A DNA stretch of 64,000 bases from Bostrychus sinensis (lineage: Eukaryota > Chordata > Actinopteri > Gobiiformes > Eleotridae): the NCBI GenBank assembly GCA_020698575.1, contig CM036243.1, positions 19,063,403 to 19,127,402 on the forward strand, in the 5' to 3' direction. The notes beneath the pieces were generated by a model, which did no database searches, was not told where the DNA came from, and was given only the letters and a program-made list of their open reading frames with translations. Position numbers and translations under genes: made by a program. This document shows, piece after piece, positions 1-11,544 of this stretch (its first letter is position 1; the number at the start of each line of letters is the position of its first letter).

Positions 1-800
1 AGCAACATGTAGCATTGTAATTTGTAAAGGGCAAACTTACAATAAAAAATAAATAAACTAAATAACTAATAAAAAGATGAGCACGCTATTTTTATTACCT
101 TTTGGTGTAGATAAATAATCTGTTAAGTTTTAATTTATTTTTCAAACGTGCACATTTTAGATGCCTTTGAAGATATGTGCTAAGCTTTGCCTTTCTTTCG
201 TCTCATTCACTATAACAAATAGTCTCTACTTGTAAGTCAGAGAAATGGCTGTCGTGGTTTTGTCTGAGCACAATCTACACGAGTTTATTGCAGCAGCGGT
301 GAAGTGGAAATTTCCTGGGGCTTCTTACCAGGCCTTGTGGTTCTGTTTGAGGTGGGCTGGTGTTGAGGTTAAAGGCTTCATTACGGTCTGCAACAGTCTT
401 TTAAATTAAGACCGATTTGCGGACGCGCGCCACAATTTGGAAAGTGGTTTAGCTGTGGCATCTCTAGAAAACGTTTTAATTAGGCAAGTCGAAATAAAAC
501 ACAAAACTCACAATTATGAGCAATTAATGTGATTAGAAAAAAACAATAATTACAGAATTTTGCAGCGATAGCTAGTATTTAATTATTAAGTGAATTTATT
601 TTAAAATGCGTCCTAGTTTTGCGCGCCTATTTTTATTAAAACGAAAAAATTTCCCGGATGTGACAAGCTAATTAGACGAAGGTAAGTGTGTAAAACTGAA
701 GCTAGCTAAACATGAGAACGTGGTACAGGCCTATGTAAATAAACGTACGCTATCCTGCATTGTTTCTAAAGTTGCAGTGTTTATTTGGAGCTGGACTTAC
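1..800 (-). other. ntn1: intron downstream of the first ntn1 coding exon
   Basis: On the minus strand this stretch follows the splice donor (gtaagt) of the netrin-1 exon. It is AT-rich and I see no further ntn1 exon in it: the next expected segment, the rest of the laminin-EGF repeats, is absent. No other gene or clear repeat was recognised. The intron continues beyond the left edge. Confidence 0.8.
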
Positions 801-1803
801 CCACGCACTCGTTGGCCTCCCTGGCTGTGGCCCGCTGCCACGGCCTGTCGTAGTGGAAGGGCTTGCACCTGTCGCACTCGGGCCCGGCGGTGTTGTGCTT
901 ACAGTCGCACACCTGACTCCCTTCCCGGTCTTTGATGCAGCGAGACGCGTGTCCATTGCACTTGCACCTGCCGCCCACCTGCAGGTCGGACACGGCGTAG
1001 AAATACGAGTCTCGGGCCAACTCTGAGTCGTCCTCGTTCTCGTCCCCGAAGGTGTGCAGCCTGCTAAAGATGACCTTAATGTCTGTGGCTGTGACCCAGT
1101 CCTGCAAGACGGGGGAGTTGTCGAAGTCGTGCGCGGAGGGTCTCCCGTCCAGCGTGCTGAAGGCGATGAGGCCTCCGGTGAGCGGGTACATGTCCGTGTG
1201 GGAGTCCGTGCACACCGCCTCCTGCTCGTTCTGCTTCGTTATCGCAGCCCTGTTTGGTTTGTTGTACATTTTCCTGCACTGAGCGGAGTAAAACTGAAAT
1301 GGCACCCATGTTTTGCCGTAGTCCATTGACTTGTAGATGACCATAGACTCAGGCCGAGGAGAGCAGAACTGAAGACTCACATAGGTCACCTCAAACTTTT
1401 TGCCCAGTGACAGAGTAAGGGTGACGTTTTGCGGGTACTGTTTGAAGCTCTCTGACTGCCAGCAGGTGAGGTTGTGCGGGTTGTTCAGGTCGGTCAGATA
1501 AGCGGGAGGATGATACTTCTTGGGGTCAGAGGCGTCGCACGTGTGGCAGTTCCTCGTCCTCTCCGCTCCCTTTTCCGCTGAAGTCACAACGCAGTAGCGG
1601 CTCGGCGTTTTCCCGCATGTGCTGGACACTTTGACCTCTTTGCCGAAAGCCGCGTTGACAAAGTCCGGGATGCAGCGCCGAGGGTTGCCGTGTTCGTCGT
1701 AGCAGGGGTCCGGGGGGGACGTCTGAGCCGCGAACATGCCGCCGTAGCCGCACAGCGCGACCTGGCAACACAGGGATGCAGTGAGCAGGACGTGGAGCAT
1801 CAT
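801..1803 (-). CDS. ntn1: netrin-1, first coding exon (partial gene)
   Basis: Secreted laminin-related axon guidance cue that signals through DCC/neogenin and UNC5 receptors. The exon encodes 334 residues plus one base of the next codon. It starts with a hydrophobic signal peptide (about residues 1-19, beginning MMLHVLL). A laminin N-terminal domain follows (about 30-280), with signatures CIPDFVNAAFGK, DLNNPHNLTCWQSE and QFCSPRPESM. The first laminin-EGF repeat then begins (CKCNGHASRC, CDCKHNTAGPECDRC) and the exon stops at ANECV. This is the usual break in vertebrate NTN1. The donor is gtaagt at 795-800, read on the minus strand. A pyrimidine-rich acceptor ending in cag lies two bases before the ATG, so the 5'UTR is probably split. 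The later EGF repeats and the netrin (NTR) domain lie outside the window. Whether this is ntn1a or ntn1b cannot be decided here. Confidence 0.97.
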
Positions 1804-1805
1804 GT

Positions 1806-2200
1806 CTGTTCAGGAGAAGAGGAAAGTTTATTCTCACAGAAGTAAGAATTATACACACCGCAGTCTACACGCGAAGTTAACATTCAAGATGATACCTAAA
1901 AGTGTACTGGTGAAACTGAAGAAAGCTGTTGTTAAGTCTGAATAATCTCGAAAGCGCAGCTCCACCTGTCTGTTTTCTTGTTTCTTCAACTCTCTTGCCT
2001 AAAAAAGAGCGTCCGTATTTAAGGGTGGTTTAAGTGTCCCGCTCCTCCTGCACCGTCTGCCTTTCTCTCCACATTAAACTCCCTCTTTTTCTGTGCGCAG
2101 GAAAGCGGCGTGGAGTGGGGGCGTGGGGCAGTGCCTCTGCTCCTTCTACTGCAGGTCCGCTCATCTTCAGGGGGAGACGCACGCGCACGCAGGGGGAGGG
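1806..2200 (-). promoter_or_regulatory. ntn1: probable ntn1 5'UTR and promoter region
   Basis: Upstream of the netrin-1 start on the minus strand. There is a possible small 5'UTR intron with donor gtatca near 1890-1895 and acceptor ctcctgaacag at about 1806. A TATA-like TTAAATA (minus strand, about 2017-2023) precedes a pyrimidine-rich, GC-richer block. The position fits a promoter, but no transcript evidence is available. The transcription start is inferred only. Confidence 0.35.
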
Positions 2201-2299
2201 ACCAGGGCATCCTCTGGACGTGCATCACTGTTGGGTGAGGAGAGACTCCGAAGCATTCATCCTTTGTTCTGTCAAACAGAACTAGTCAAGGTAATTTCT

Positions 2300-3649
2300 A
2301 TTAAGCCAAGTTTACCTCAAAGTTCTTGCGCAGTGTTCAGTTGGCAAATGAGGTGAACAACGATATAAGCCTTAAGGGAAAATGTATTATTTTTCTTTGG
2401 GTTTTTAGTTGAATTAGTGTGTTTTGAGCACCGCGAAGACTATTGTAGAGTAAACTTGTCTAGATTGAGAAATTCTACTGCATCATTACAAAATAGACTC
2501 CTGAAATAAAAATAGCTACTACAGCACGATCGAAATAAAAGTAAATGAATTTGCTGTAACTAGAGTCTCAGACGAGAGACATTACGCAATATGCACAATT
2601 TAGCCATAAATTAACCACAGGTTAATTAACCAACTGCAAAAAAAGAAAAAAAAGATAAACAAAATGTTGTTTGATGTTTCAGATGAAAAAAAAAGTTTGT
2701 TAAAAATTTTGTGTTTGAGCTATACATAGCTTTTTGCGCGGGTCATACTGCCTCGAACCTGACAGTGAAAACAGTAGACAGTGTCATCTAGTGGCTTTCA
2801 ATAATACTTCAGGCTGTCTGCGAAGAGAAGGCAAAAATCGAATTCATGTCATTATTTTCAATAAATATCTATGTTTTTGTATTTAAACATGAAGTTCAAT
2901 ATTAGATAAATACAATAAGTGAATAGTGCATTCAATTCAAGTCAGTGTAAAGAGTTTATTTCAGTTTATTAGTGTTTTTTATTAAGCAGCACTGACACTT
3001 TTCTCAAAATGTATGTAAGAATACATTAAAAAGATCCTCTCAATCTCATGTCATGTGGAATCATATTGAGTTATTTTTCAAAAAGGGGAATTCACAGAAT
3101 TAGATGCAAATAAGAGGCAAAAGAGGAGAGAAGGCTCACTGCGTTATTGTCCGATAAAAGATGGCTCACAGTTGTTTACCTCAATCATCATTTAATTCCC
3201 TACACGCACACATTTTTTATGAAGGCTACATTACAGTAGTCATACCTTCTTTACAAAATAGTGAACAAAGTTTTAAAAGTCAAACAAAGCCACCTCACTC
3301 ACTTCACACAAATAGCCTGACAACAAACAAGTCAAACAGATGACTTCCTCATACTGACCAACATCCCTTTCCAGAGCCACATGTAATCTCCCACACATGC
3401 AACAGTGACTCCCCACTGTTGCATATACGCACACTGTGTGGAACCTTCCTCATTGTGCTCACATGCACCTCTCTCATTCACTTCCTGTTTGCTTTTGTTT
3501 GTGCGTACAATCGTGTTTCGGAGATGCACCAGAGAAACTACGAGCACCAATCCAGCGTCTGATATCACAGGTTTCACTGTGCTGCTGCTCGATTTTGCCC
3601 AGGATGTGGCTTAACCTGCTAAACCGTAATGTGTACGCTAAATGAATGG
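2300..3649. other. intergenic, ntn1 to pik3r5 (left part)
   Basis: AT-rich sequence between the divergently oriented ntn1 and pik3r5. The short open frames show no recognisable protein similarity or codon signature. I see no gene in it. Confidence 0.6.
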
Positions 3650-3735
3650 CAGTGACGACACAGAGACTGGATACACACTGCTTTGGATCTCTGAGACATG
3701 TGTAGAGCCTATGGATACTGCACAGTGAGCTACAG
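3650..3735 (+). other. pik3r5: candidate non-coding first exon of pik3r5
   Basis: The first coding exon of pik3r5 starts just after a splice acceptor (11528), so an upstream 5'UTR exon must exist. The sequence ending ctacag followed by a strong donor gtaagg at 3736 is a candidate. The evidence is the donor alone and the 5' limit is arbitrary. Other exons in the 7.8 kb gap are equally possible. Confidence 0.2.
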
Positions 3736-3884
3736 GTAAGGCATCTTGCTTTTCTGTAAAGAGAAGTTGTTACTGAGACATTAATGCTGGAGGGTAATGT
3801 TTATCCATCAACTTAACCATTTACCCTCTTCTCATCCAGTAAAGATTCAGCAAAAGAGGTTAAAGCACTTATATTTGTTATCAA

Positions 3885-4350
3885 CAGAGGTGGAATAAGT
3901 ACCTCAATTCTGTACTCAAGTAAAAGTACTGTAACTGCAAAATAATATTACTCAAGAAGAAGTACTCAACAAAATCATTGCTTCAGTCAAAGTAAAGAAA
4001 AGTCTAGAGTGCAAAGTTTAGTTAAGTAGAAAGTACTTACTTATACTACCACTTCTATTGCTACTATTAGGCTAATACAATTAGTGCTAGTGCTACTAAT
4101 AATATGACTACTGCTATTACTAGTGCCAATTACTACTGCTGCAACTACCACTGCTACTATGACTACTACTGCTACTTTGCCACCAAGGTAAAATACTTGA
4201 TTAAGTGATTTTGTGATGTTTTTTATTTTATTTTACACTTTAAGTACAAAGTTTCTCCTTAAAATTCTACCCAAAAAGTACAACTAAGAAAGTGCATAAT
4301 CTTAAAAAAAAAGTAAAAGAGTAAAAATATCTAGTTACTTTCCTCCTCTG
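3885..4350. mobile_element. hAT-like MITE with trinucleotide core
   Basis: Terminal inverted repeats CAGAGGTGGAA... and ...CCTCTG enclose subterminal AGTAAAAGTACTGTA blocks. The centre is rich in ACT/TGC triplets (about 4045-4180). The flanks gttatcaa and ataatcat match at 5 of 8 positions, compatible with a decayed 8-bp hAT target duplication. At least eight related copies occur in the window. Confidence 0.7.
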
Positions 4351-6650
4351 ATAATCATTATAATGTGGCAGTTCAACTTACTTTTGATATATTAAGAAAA
4401 GGTTAGATGTAAAATATTGAAAATTGTAAGTATTTAATGAATAGGATTAAGAATTTCAAATTAATTCAGGTCCATTTAGATTAATAGGATTACAAATATT
4501 TACTACATGTTTAGTTGATCAGAGGTTTTCAAAATTTATGGGCACCATACTCTTTTCTGATCAGTGGACATGAGCAAAACTGATACGCCCTCACTCTGAT
4601 GCCGTTCTCGACACTTCTGCTTTTCAAATGCTTGATATGATTAATAGCTTGTAAAAGCCAGCAGGAAGTAGAGCTCATGGTACAAGATTGGTGCCATGTT
4701 ATCTTCTCCTTTTAAATGCACAGCTGTCATTGGTGCTGCGTGATCTGTTTTTAACACATTACATATCCCCATCAGCATGTAAAACTGTCCACTCACTGGT
4801 GGCTTCTCTGTTGAGACAATCAACTCCACCTTGACAATGTTTAGTTAATAGACTACAGCATATTAAATATGGTCCCGGTATTAATATTTTTTGCCATAAA
4901 GTGGTTCCTTGTTTAGTATCCTGTCTGACAGATGACAACATACTGTTTTAGTGCAACCACAGGAAGGGCACATCCACACTTCTTGGAAATAGCCTAATTA
5001 CTCAATCTGCTTTTAATACATCATTTTGTCAACACTTTCTTATTCATTATTCATTAATAAATACACACCCCCAATCCATGGACTATCTTTCAACAATATG
5101 TTTGTTTCCTGACATTTGTAGCCAATATACACATGATTATTCATCAAAACAACTGTGTCAGATATACTAAGAGTGAAACTCAAAATGCATCAAAGTTTGG
5201 TTAAAAGGTCAGTGTGATATCCCAGTACTCCTCATGTTATTCACAAGTCAGCATCCTGTTTATCTCGATGTGGCTGTGGTATCAGTCATATCTATGTTTT
5301 CACCTTTGCATCTCACTCTTTGATGTCGACACCTCCTCTCTTTAGCATGCAGTTTTACTTTTGCACACCTGCTGTGATATGAAGGTGTCAACTATTTGCT
5401 CAATTTTCACTACATTATTTGTGTTAATATAATTTTTCAAGCAACATCAATATGTGCATCTGCATAGTTTCTTGAAAAAATAAAGCCAGTGTTGTGAAGA
5501 CAAGAGCTTATTCACAGGCCTACACTAGTGTTGTTTATAGTGTCAGAGCCCGCTGTCATATGCCTGTTATCATATGGTTAACAACAGTGAGGAAGTGAAA
5601 AGTGAAGATAACATTCGGTGTTATTCTGTTCTTTGTAAAAACAAAAAGTCTTGTGCCCCTGCCTACATTTATATATATTTTATATTAATATTTATATATA
5701 CTTTTGTATATGCATTTTCATCTAGTATGAAATTACCAGTTAGTTTTTTTGCTCAAAAGTGAAATATCCAGATCTAGTCAAGATGGGTGTCCTTCATCCC
5801 ATAATACCGTATTTACTGTAGCCTTTATATATTTCTACTTTTTGTAATACAGTCAAAACACATTCACACACAAGTAAGTCTTTGGAGGGAGGTGCACTGT
5901 GAGTGGTTATTGTTCCTGTTTGTCTGCAACAAATTTGTAGGTTCGACCCTCGGGCCGGTATACTGGGAAATTCGGCTTGGTTGAATTAAACATATACTGC
6001 ATGCATCATAATTAAATGTATTTTAAAATTGTGTATTTTAAAAATTATTCAGAGTTGTTTAATTTGCTGATTATTGACATTCTGTGTCACTACTGAAAAC
6101 TTTAATTAACCTATTTTTGGAAAGCATTTGCACCAGCCATATCTAACGACAACGATAACACATTTTTTATGAAAAAAAATGTGTTACTCAATTGTAGACC
6201 ACGTTTTGCCTAGGTTTTTTATACATTTAATCATTATCAAGTTCTATTATACAGTCTGTGTGTGTAACAAAACGTAAAAGTAAATTGAGGTATTTTATTA
6301 TTATTTCTCTCAGGATTATGTTGCATAGATGATGTGTTTATTTCTACCTGCGTAAAATGATAGAAAATCCATCACAGTTGTTACCCAAAACAAACATCAA
6401 TAATCAGCAAGTTAAATTATCAAATTAGCATAAAATAGTGAAAATATATTTGATTATACTGCATACAGTATGTGTTAAATTCAACAAGTTTCTAAAAAGA
6501 CCTTAAAATGAGAGAAAGTCTTGGTGCTTAACATGGGAAGCATGGGGCAACCAAACCTCACGGAACACCGGTCGACTCATCATCTCTCTGAGTAAAGTCA
6601 CTTGTGTTACCATGGGGTCTCTCTTGGTACTCCAGCTTCTTCCCATTGTC
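4351..6650. other. intergenic, no gene seen
   Basis: AT-rich intergenic DNA. The only repeat-like piece I see is a short B-box-like stretch with ggttcgaccctcgggccgg near 5940-5957, probably a SINE scrap. No exon or ORF with protein character was found. Confidence 0.5.
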
Positions 6651-6654
6651 CAAA

Positions 6655-6855
6655 GACCTGTATGTGTTAAAAGAACTGCTTACTCAAATTGCCCCTCGTG
6701 AGAGTGAACAGCTGTCTGTCAGTGTGTGTCTCATACAGTCAGCCCTGTGACTCCCTGGCTATAATGCACGGTGTACCATGCCTAAGGCCCATAGTTTCTG
6801 GGATAGGCTCCAGCCACCTAAAGGGAATATGTGGAGGAAGAAGGTGAATGAACAC
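6655..6855 (+). repeat. decayed teleost SINE tail
   Basis: Contains the stock phrases of a common fish interspersed repeat: attgcccctcgtgagagtgaa, a run of tgtctgtcagtgtgtg, then gggataggctccagccacc. Diverged copies lie at 7430-7590 and, in opposite orientation, at 50640-50885. Family assignment is from memory of fish genomes, not from a search. Confidence 0.5.
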
Positions 6856-7429
6856 TGTTGACACAAAATCTGATTTATTGGTTTATATGACACCAACTAT
6901 GCTGTAATAACTTGTAATATGTTCTAATTGGTTACCACCCAAACATAAGGGAAGCTCATTATTACAGTAGTCCTAAGTAGCTGCTCCATTGGGCCAAAGA
7001 GGAAGACGAACTGCAAATATGGGACTCCATCAAGTTTGAGGTCTGGGAAAACAACAAATACAGTAGACACATAAACACAGACATAAACATGCTGGTCCTG
7101 GGAGTAGATGGAAGGCTCCGATCACAGAGCAACAATAGGGAGGCACCTGCTTCCTCAGCCAAGCAGGATAGCTCTCATCCTGTTAGGAAGCAGTTGGTAA
7201 TGGGATCAGTGGATGGGAAGCGACCCAGGAGGAGATTTAAGGGGTGAACGAAAAGAAAGACCTAAGAGACAGGGGAGAGAGCAGTGCACCCCAGTCTGGG
7301 CCATAAAGAGAAAAGTACATTTTAGTGTTTGACAGATGTAGACAAAAGTGTAAAGGATACTATGTGCTTCAGTGTGTAAATTAGTATAAATGCTGAAATG
7401 CACGTGTTAGGTGAAATAGTTAACTATCC

Positions 7430-7590
7430 GTTGCCCCTAGTGACTGAATGTGAGAGTGAATGGTTGCCTGTCAGTGTATGTCTCTGTGTCAGCGCTGCAG
7501 CTAACTAGCCATGGGTGCCCATAGTTGCTGGGAAAGGCTACAACCACCCATGCCCCAAACAGGAATAGGCAGTGTATGCAGCAGAATAAA
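7430..7590 (+). repeat. decayed teleost SINE tail, second copy
   Basis: Shares gttgcccctagtgactgaa, tgcctgtcagtgtatgtctc and gctgggaaaggctacaaccacc with the copy at 6655-6855. It is diverged by many substitutions. Confidence 0.5.
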
Positions 7591-7699
7591 AATTTGAATT
7601 TTATTCATTATTATCATTACTTTTTCCTCAATTAAGCATTAAAGATTTAGCTTAACAAAATAACATTACCCAAATCCTAAACAAAACACTTTGCATGTC

Positions 7700-7740
7700 A
7701 CATGTTGTAAATGCATGTTGTAAATGCATGTTGTAAAGTT
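7700..7740. repeat. 13-bp tandem repeat, three units
   Basis: The unit catgttgtaaatg occurs about three times in a row. It is a small minisatellite in intergenic DNA. Confidence 0.7.
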
Positions 7741-7959
7741 TTAATGAGTGTCTAAATGTGTCTTAAATGTCTTACATACATGACTTTTGATACAATTTAA
7801 TTTACAAGCAAGACAATTATTATATAAAAAATACATTTACATTCATTTTTACATTGTGGGAAGGAAAGTAGTTTTTGAGTAGTTACATTATCTAAAACAT
7901 AATTTTACATGAAAAAAATATAGAAAATAATACAACATTTACTAACTTTACATGTAATA

Positions 7960-8052
7960 ATTTTTACTTTAACTTTAGTACTTTTACTTCTGTTTGAGTA
8001 AAATTATTTTGAAGTAACAGTACTGTAACTTGAGTGCAGTTCTTCTCCCCTG
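7960..8052. mobile_element. hAT-like MITE, right-end fragment
   Basis: Contains tttgagtaaaattatttt and gaagtaacagtactgtaact and ends in ctcccctg. It closely matches the right end of the copy at 24260-24362. The left part is not recognisable. Confidence 0.55.
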
Positions 8053-8740
8053 GTTAAATAGAATTAGCAGAGAGCCAAAGTTAGTATTTTTACTCCAGTA
8101 TGTTGGCTGACTGAAAAGTGGAAGTGACCTTGTTGACTCCTAGAGTTGTGCTGTATCCTCTTATGAAACTCTGCAGTTTTTGCAACACAGCTCTACGTAA
8201 ACAAGTGTGATCATATGGGATTTTGTTTTTCTTTCATCACCTCATTTAAAGTCTTTACCCCTTTATTACCTTTACATGTGTCGCTTTAACATCCTACATC
8301 TGAATAATTAGTTCCTTCCACTTTCTTTGGGCTCTGATCCAGCTTGGACCTACCGGGACAATGACCGGAGCCCTCAGCCCAAGATCCACTACACAACGCA
8401 GTATTCCCCTCTACCCTGGTTCACTTGGGACACCTCTTAGACACAATAGCTCCACTGAGAAAAGGCATACATAGAAGCACTGTTTATACCTAGTGCTAAT
8501 GCTATTGTTGGTCAAAAGTAGAGGTTGCAAAAAAAAGTGAAGTGGTGTGGGACTTGTATGAACTTCCTGTCAGGGTTAATTGTCTGTATATGCATGAATA
8601 ACTGTGGAGTATCTGTTAAGGCTCTCAAACCTAAAGTTACTTGTTAACAGGTGTTGGTGTATATCGCTTGGAGAAATAAAATTAGGGGCTTTCCCACATC
8701 TTCTGGTTATATACATTCATATTTTTCTAAGAGATATGAC

Positions 8741-8960
8741 CAGAGGTCGAAAAAAAGTACTCTTAATGTGTACTAAAGTAAAAGTACTGTTATACAAAAG
8801 AACTACAAATGCTCAATAACATTGTTCCTTTAGTAAAAGTAAAAAGAGGTGAAAGCACAGTACTTGCTGCTACTTCTAATACTACAACTTCCACTATTAT
8901 TACAACTACTATAACCTTTACTACTTCTATCTCTCTTGTCATCAATGTAAAAAAATAATA
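8741..8960. mobile_element. hAT-like MITE, left-end copy
   Basis: Begins CAGAGGTCGAAAAAAAGTAC and continues with ctaaagtaaaagtactgtta and a triplet-rich core of act units. It belongs to the same family as 3885-4350. The right end is eroded, so its limit is approximate. Confidence 0.55.
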
Positions 8961-9439
8961 GTTTAACCGTCAATGACCAAAATAAAAGGCAAAGTGTTAT
9001 GGAAATGGGAAATCTAATTTAATCTAAATCTGTACTATATTCAAAACCACCTATCTTTGAGGAACCTTGCCTGGTTTTTTCCTGTGCATTAGTCATATTC
9101 TTTATTTCCTTGTAAAGACCAAAATTGTGACAAGGGAAAGTTTAAAACATATATTAAGCACATCTGAAAGTAAGTAAGTAATTACACAAAAAGAATGACA
9201 ACTGACCTATTATAGTTCCTATCCCAGCACTTTGTTGTACAGTGAACAGTCATCTGTCTCACTTTGACACTGTGAACAATTATAACAATGGTTTCTTTCT
9301 GGAGTATGTTTGTTTGTTGCTTTATTAGTCTGTTAGCTGACTCTATAACTAATATGCACAATAAGATATGGTTGGATTTTTGGTTAACATTTCAGGAAAG
9401 GCCAGTGATGTGCCAAGGAAAAAATGTTTTTGGTGTATG

Positions 9440-9720
9440 TATAGGTTCTCAGTCACCCAGGAGAATTCAATAAAAAGGTTAAACAAGAAGGTCATCTGGA
9501 CTAGGTTTGTAGAGGACGTTTCTTCTTTTTTCCAAAGGTCTTCATCATTTCTCGTCTGCTTGTGTGAGTAGAAGCTTATATACAGTAGTTCCCACCCAGA
9601 GGGACTGGTCAAACCTGATGAGACTGAAGGTAATCAGCAGCTGATAAGACATTAACCTCAGAGGTACCTTATACTAATGACTCACAGGTAACAACCCCTC
9701 GAACTCCAGTCTAGGCCATA
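9440..9720. repeat. dispersed fish repeat (copy 1)
   Basis: Contains ggttctcagtcacccagga, caagaaggtcatctggacta and tatacagtagttcccaccca. A second diverged copy of the central part lies at 29660-29800. The element family is not identified. Confidence 0.5.
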
Positions 9721-9904
9721 CATCTGTCAGCTGCCTTGAGTCGCAGCAGAATTAATCACTCCCTCTGTTTTTTGTGTGGTCTTGGATCAGTGTCTAAATC
9801 AGAAGTTTTTAAAGGATTCTGTACTATTGTGACCAAAGATACTCTTGCCACAATGGGTCAAAAAACAGGAACAGATTATTAGTTTTTAGTGTATTCTATA
9901 TCAT

Positions 9905-10060
9905 TGTGAAATGAACTAGAGGACCCCAGACTCACTCCATGTCTGGGTCTGTATCCTTGCAAGATAGGGCCAGTGCCTTGGTGAAGGTCTGCATTCTTTG
10001 AGGGCTTCTAGTTTTACTTGTCCCATGATTGCTTGGCAGGTTGTTTTTACAGAGCACCAC
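9905..10060 (+). repeat. SINE-like repeat (copy 1 of 3)
   Basis: Shares catgtctgggtctgtatcct and gcaagatagggccagtgcct followed by tggtgaaggtctgcat with copies at 28025-28175 and 49265-49390. The 28 kb copy includes a tRNA-like head, which suggests a tRNA-derived SINE. Confidence 0.5.
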
Positions 10061-10230
10061 GTGTAATGTTTATGTAGAAATAGAAAGTTGGAAGAATACA
10101 TTATACCTCATAGGTCATAACGGGGCTTCCCTAGCTTCTTATTATGCAGATGTGATGTGCTCAGAACAGAAGTGAAACAACCTGGCTTCTTCTTAGTATA
10201 ACAAAACACCAAAATATATATATTATATTT

Positions 10231-10640
10231 ATAATATATACACTTAACAAAAATTTAAATGCCACCTTTTTGTTTTTTGCTCCCATTTTTCATCAGCTGA
10301 ACTCAAAGATCTATGACTCTTTATGTACACAAAAGGCCTATTTTTCTCAAATATTGTTCATAAATCTGTGGAAATCTGTGTTAGTGAGTATTTCTCCTTT
10401 GCTGAGATAATCCATCTACCTCACAGGTGTGGTCTATCAAGATGCTGAGCAGACAGCATGAATATTCCTTAGACCACTATAAAATGTGCAGTTTTATCAC
10501 ACAGCACCATACCACAGATGTCGCAAATTTTGAGGGAGCGTGCAATTGGCACTCTGACGGCAGGAATTAAATGCACCCACCCCCAAAAAGTCATAGATGA
10601 GTTCAGCTGATGAAAAATGGCAGCAAATCTTACTGTACAC
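10231..10640. mobile_element. internally deleted DNA transposon with long inverted repeats
   Basis: The left arm contains gctcccatttttcatcagct and gaactcaaagatctatgact. The right arm carries the inverse: gtcatagatgagttcagctg then atgaaaaatggcagcaaa. The interior keeps stock phrases of a very common fish DNA transposon, for example accacagatgtcgcaaattt and gagggagcgtgcaattggc. No transposase is left. Confidence 0.65.
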
Positions 10641-11544
10641 AAGGTATATACTGAACTTTACAATGGTAACTCCCATCTGGGGTTTCCACAAATCATCTGC
10701 CTCTCATGTGCAGTGATTTGCGTAATGATTTGAAAGGATTTACACCAGATGCTCTTCCTGACAGCCCTCTTAGGGTCTGGCCCAAAGATTACACTTGCTT
10801 GTGACCCCTTGTGGCTGAAATAATGATTGTAAGAAAATATACATTGCTTTTTTTTTATTGGCTTTCTTTTTGCTTTACTTACCTCAATTTATGAAATTAA
10901 ATTCAGTGTTGATAAATGATATAAACCAATCAATGAAAGTTTTATATTTAAAGTTGAGATGATGTAGTAGTAAAGGCTTGTTTCTTCACCCATTTCTATC
11001 ACAATATATTATTAGAAGGAGAAAAACTCATATCTTCTTTCTTTTCAGCTTTTTCCTTCCTGGGTTGCAGTAGCACATCATCTTCTTCATAGCATGTAGT
11101 GATGCACACATTCATTTGGCATAGGTTTTTAATGACAGATGCCCTTTGTTTATTTATCTGGGCTTGGCCCCTGCAAAAGAAGTACACTGACTTGTAACCT
11201 CTTGTGGCTGGATTGATAAAAAACTACAACACACAAAATAAATTGCTAACTTTCCCTTTAAGAAAATATCAAGAGAATTTTAATGTAAATACTGTATACG
11301 TCTTGCTCTATATAAGGCATTCCAGGAAGTACGCCATAAAAGCAGTAATAAAGGAACCATTTGTTTTTTCTCTAATGTTCAGAATATTTTCATATTTAGT
11401 TAATGATTTACATTCAGGCAAAACACATCATCCATCATGAGTACAAAGCAAACCATAAAGCCATGATAAGATATTCTGTGGAAAAGACCATTAGGGCTGT
11501 ATTTATAAGCATCTTATTCTTTTGCAGACACTGAGCTGGTGAAG

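Noticed and set aside
760..1329. Plus-strand open frames across the netrin exon
   Set aside because: They are antisense shadows of the conserved, GC-rich ntn1 exon.
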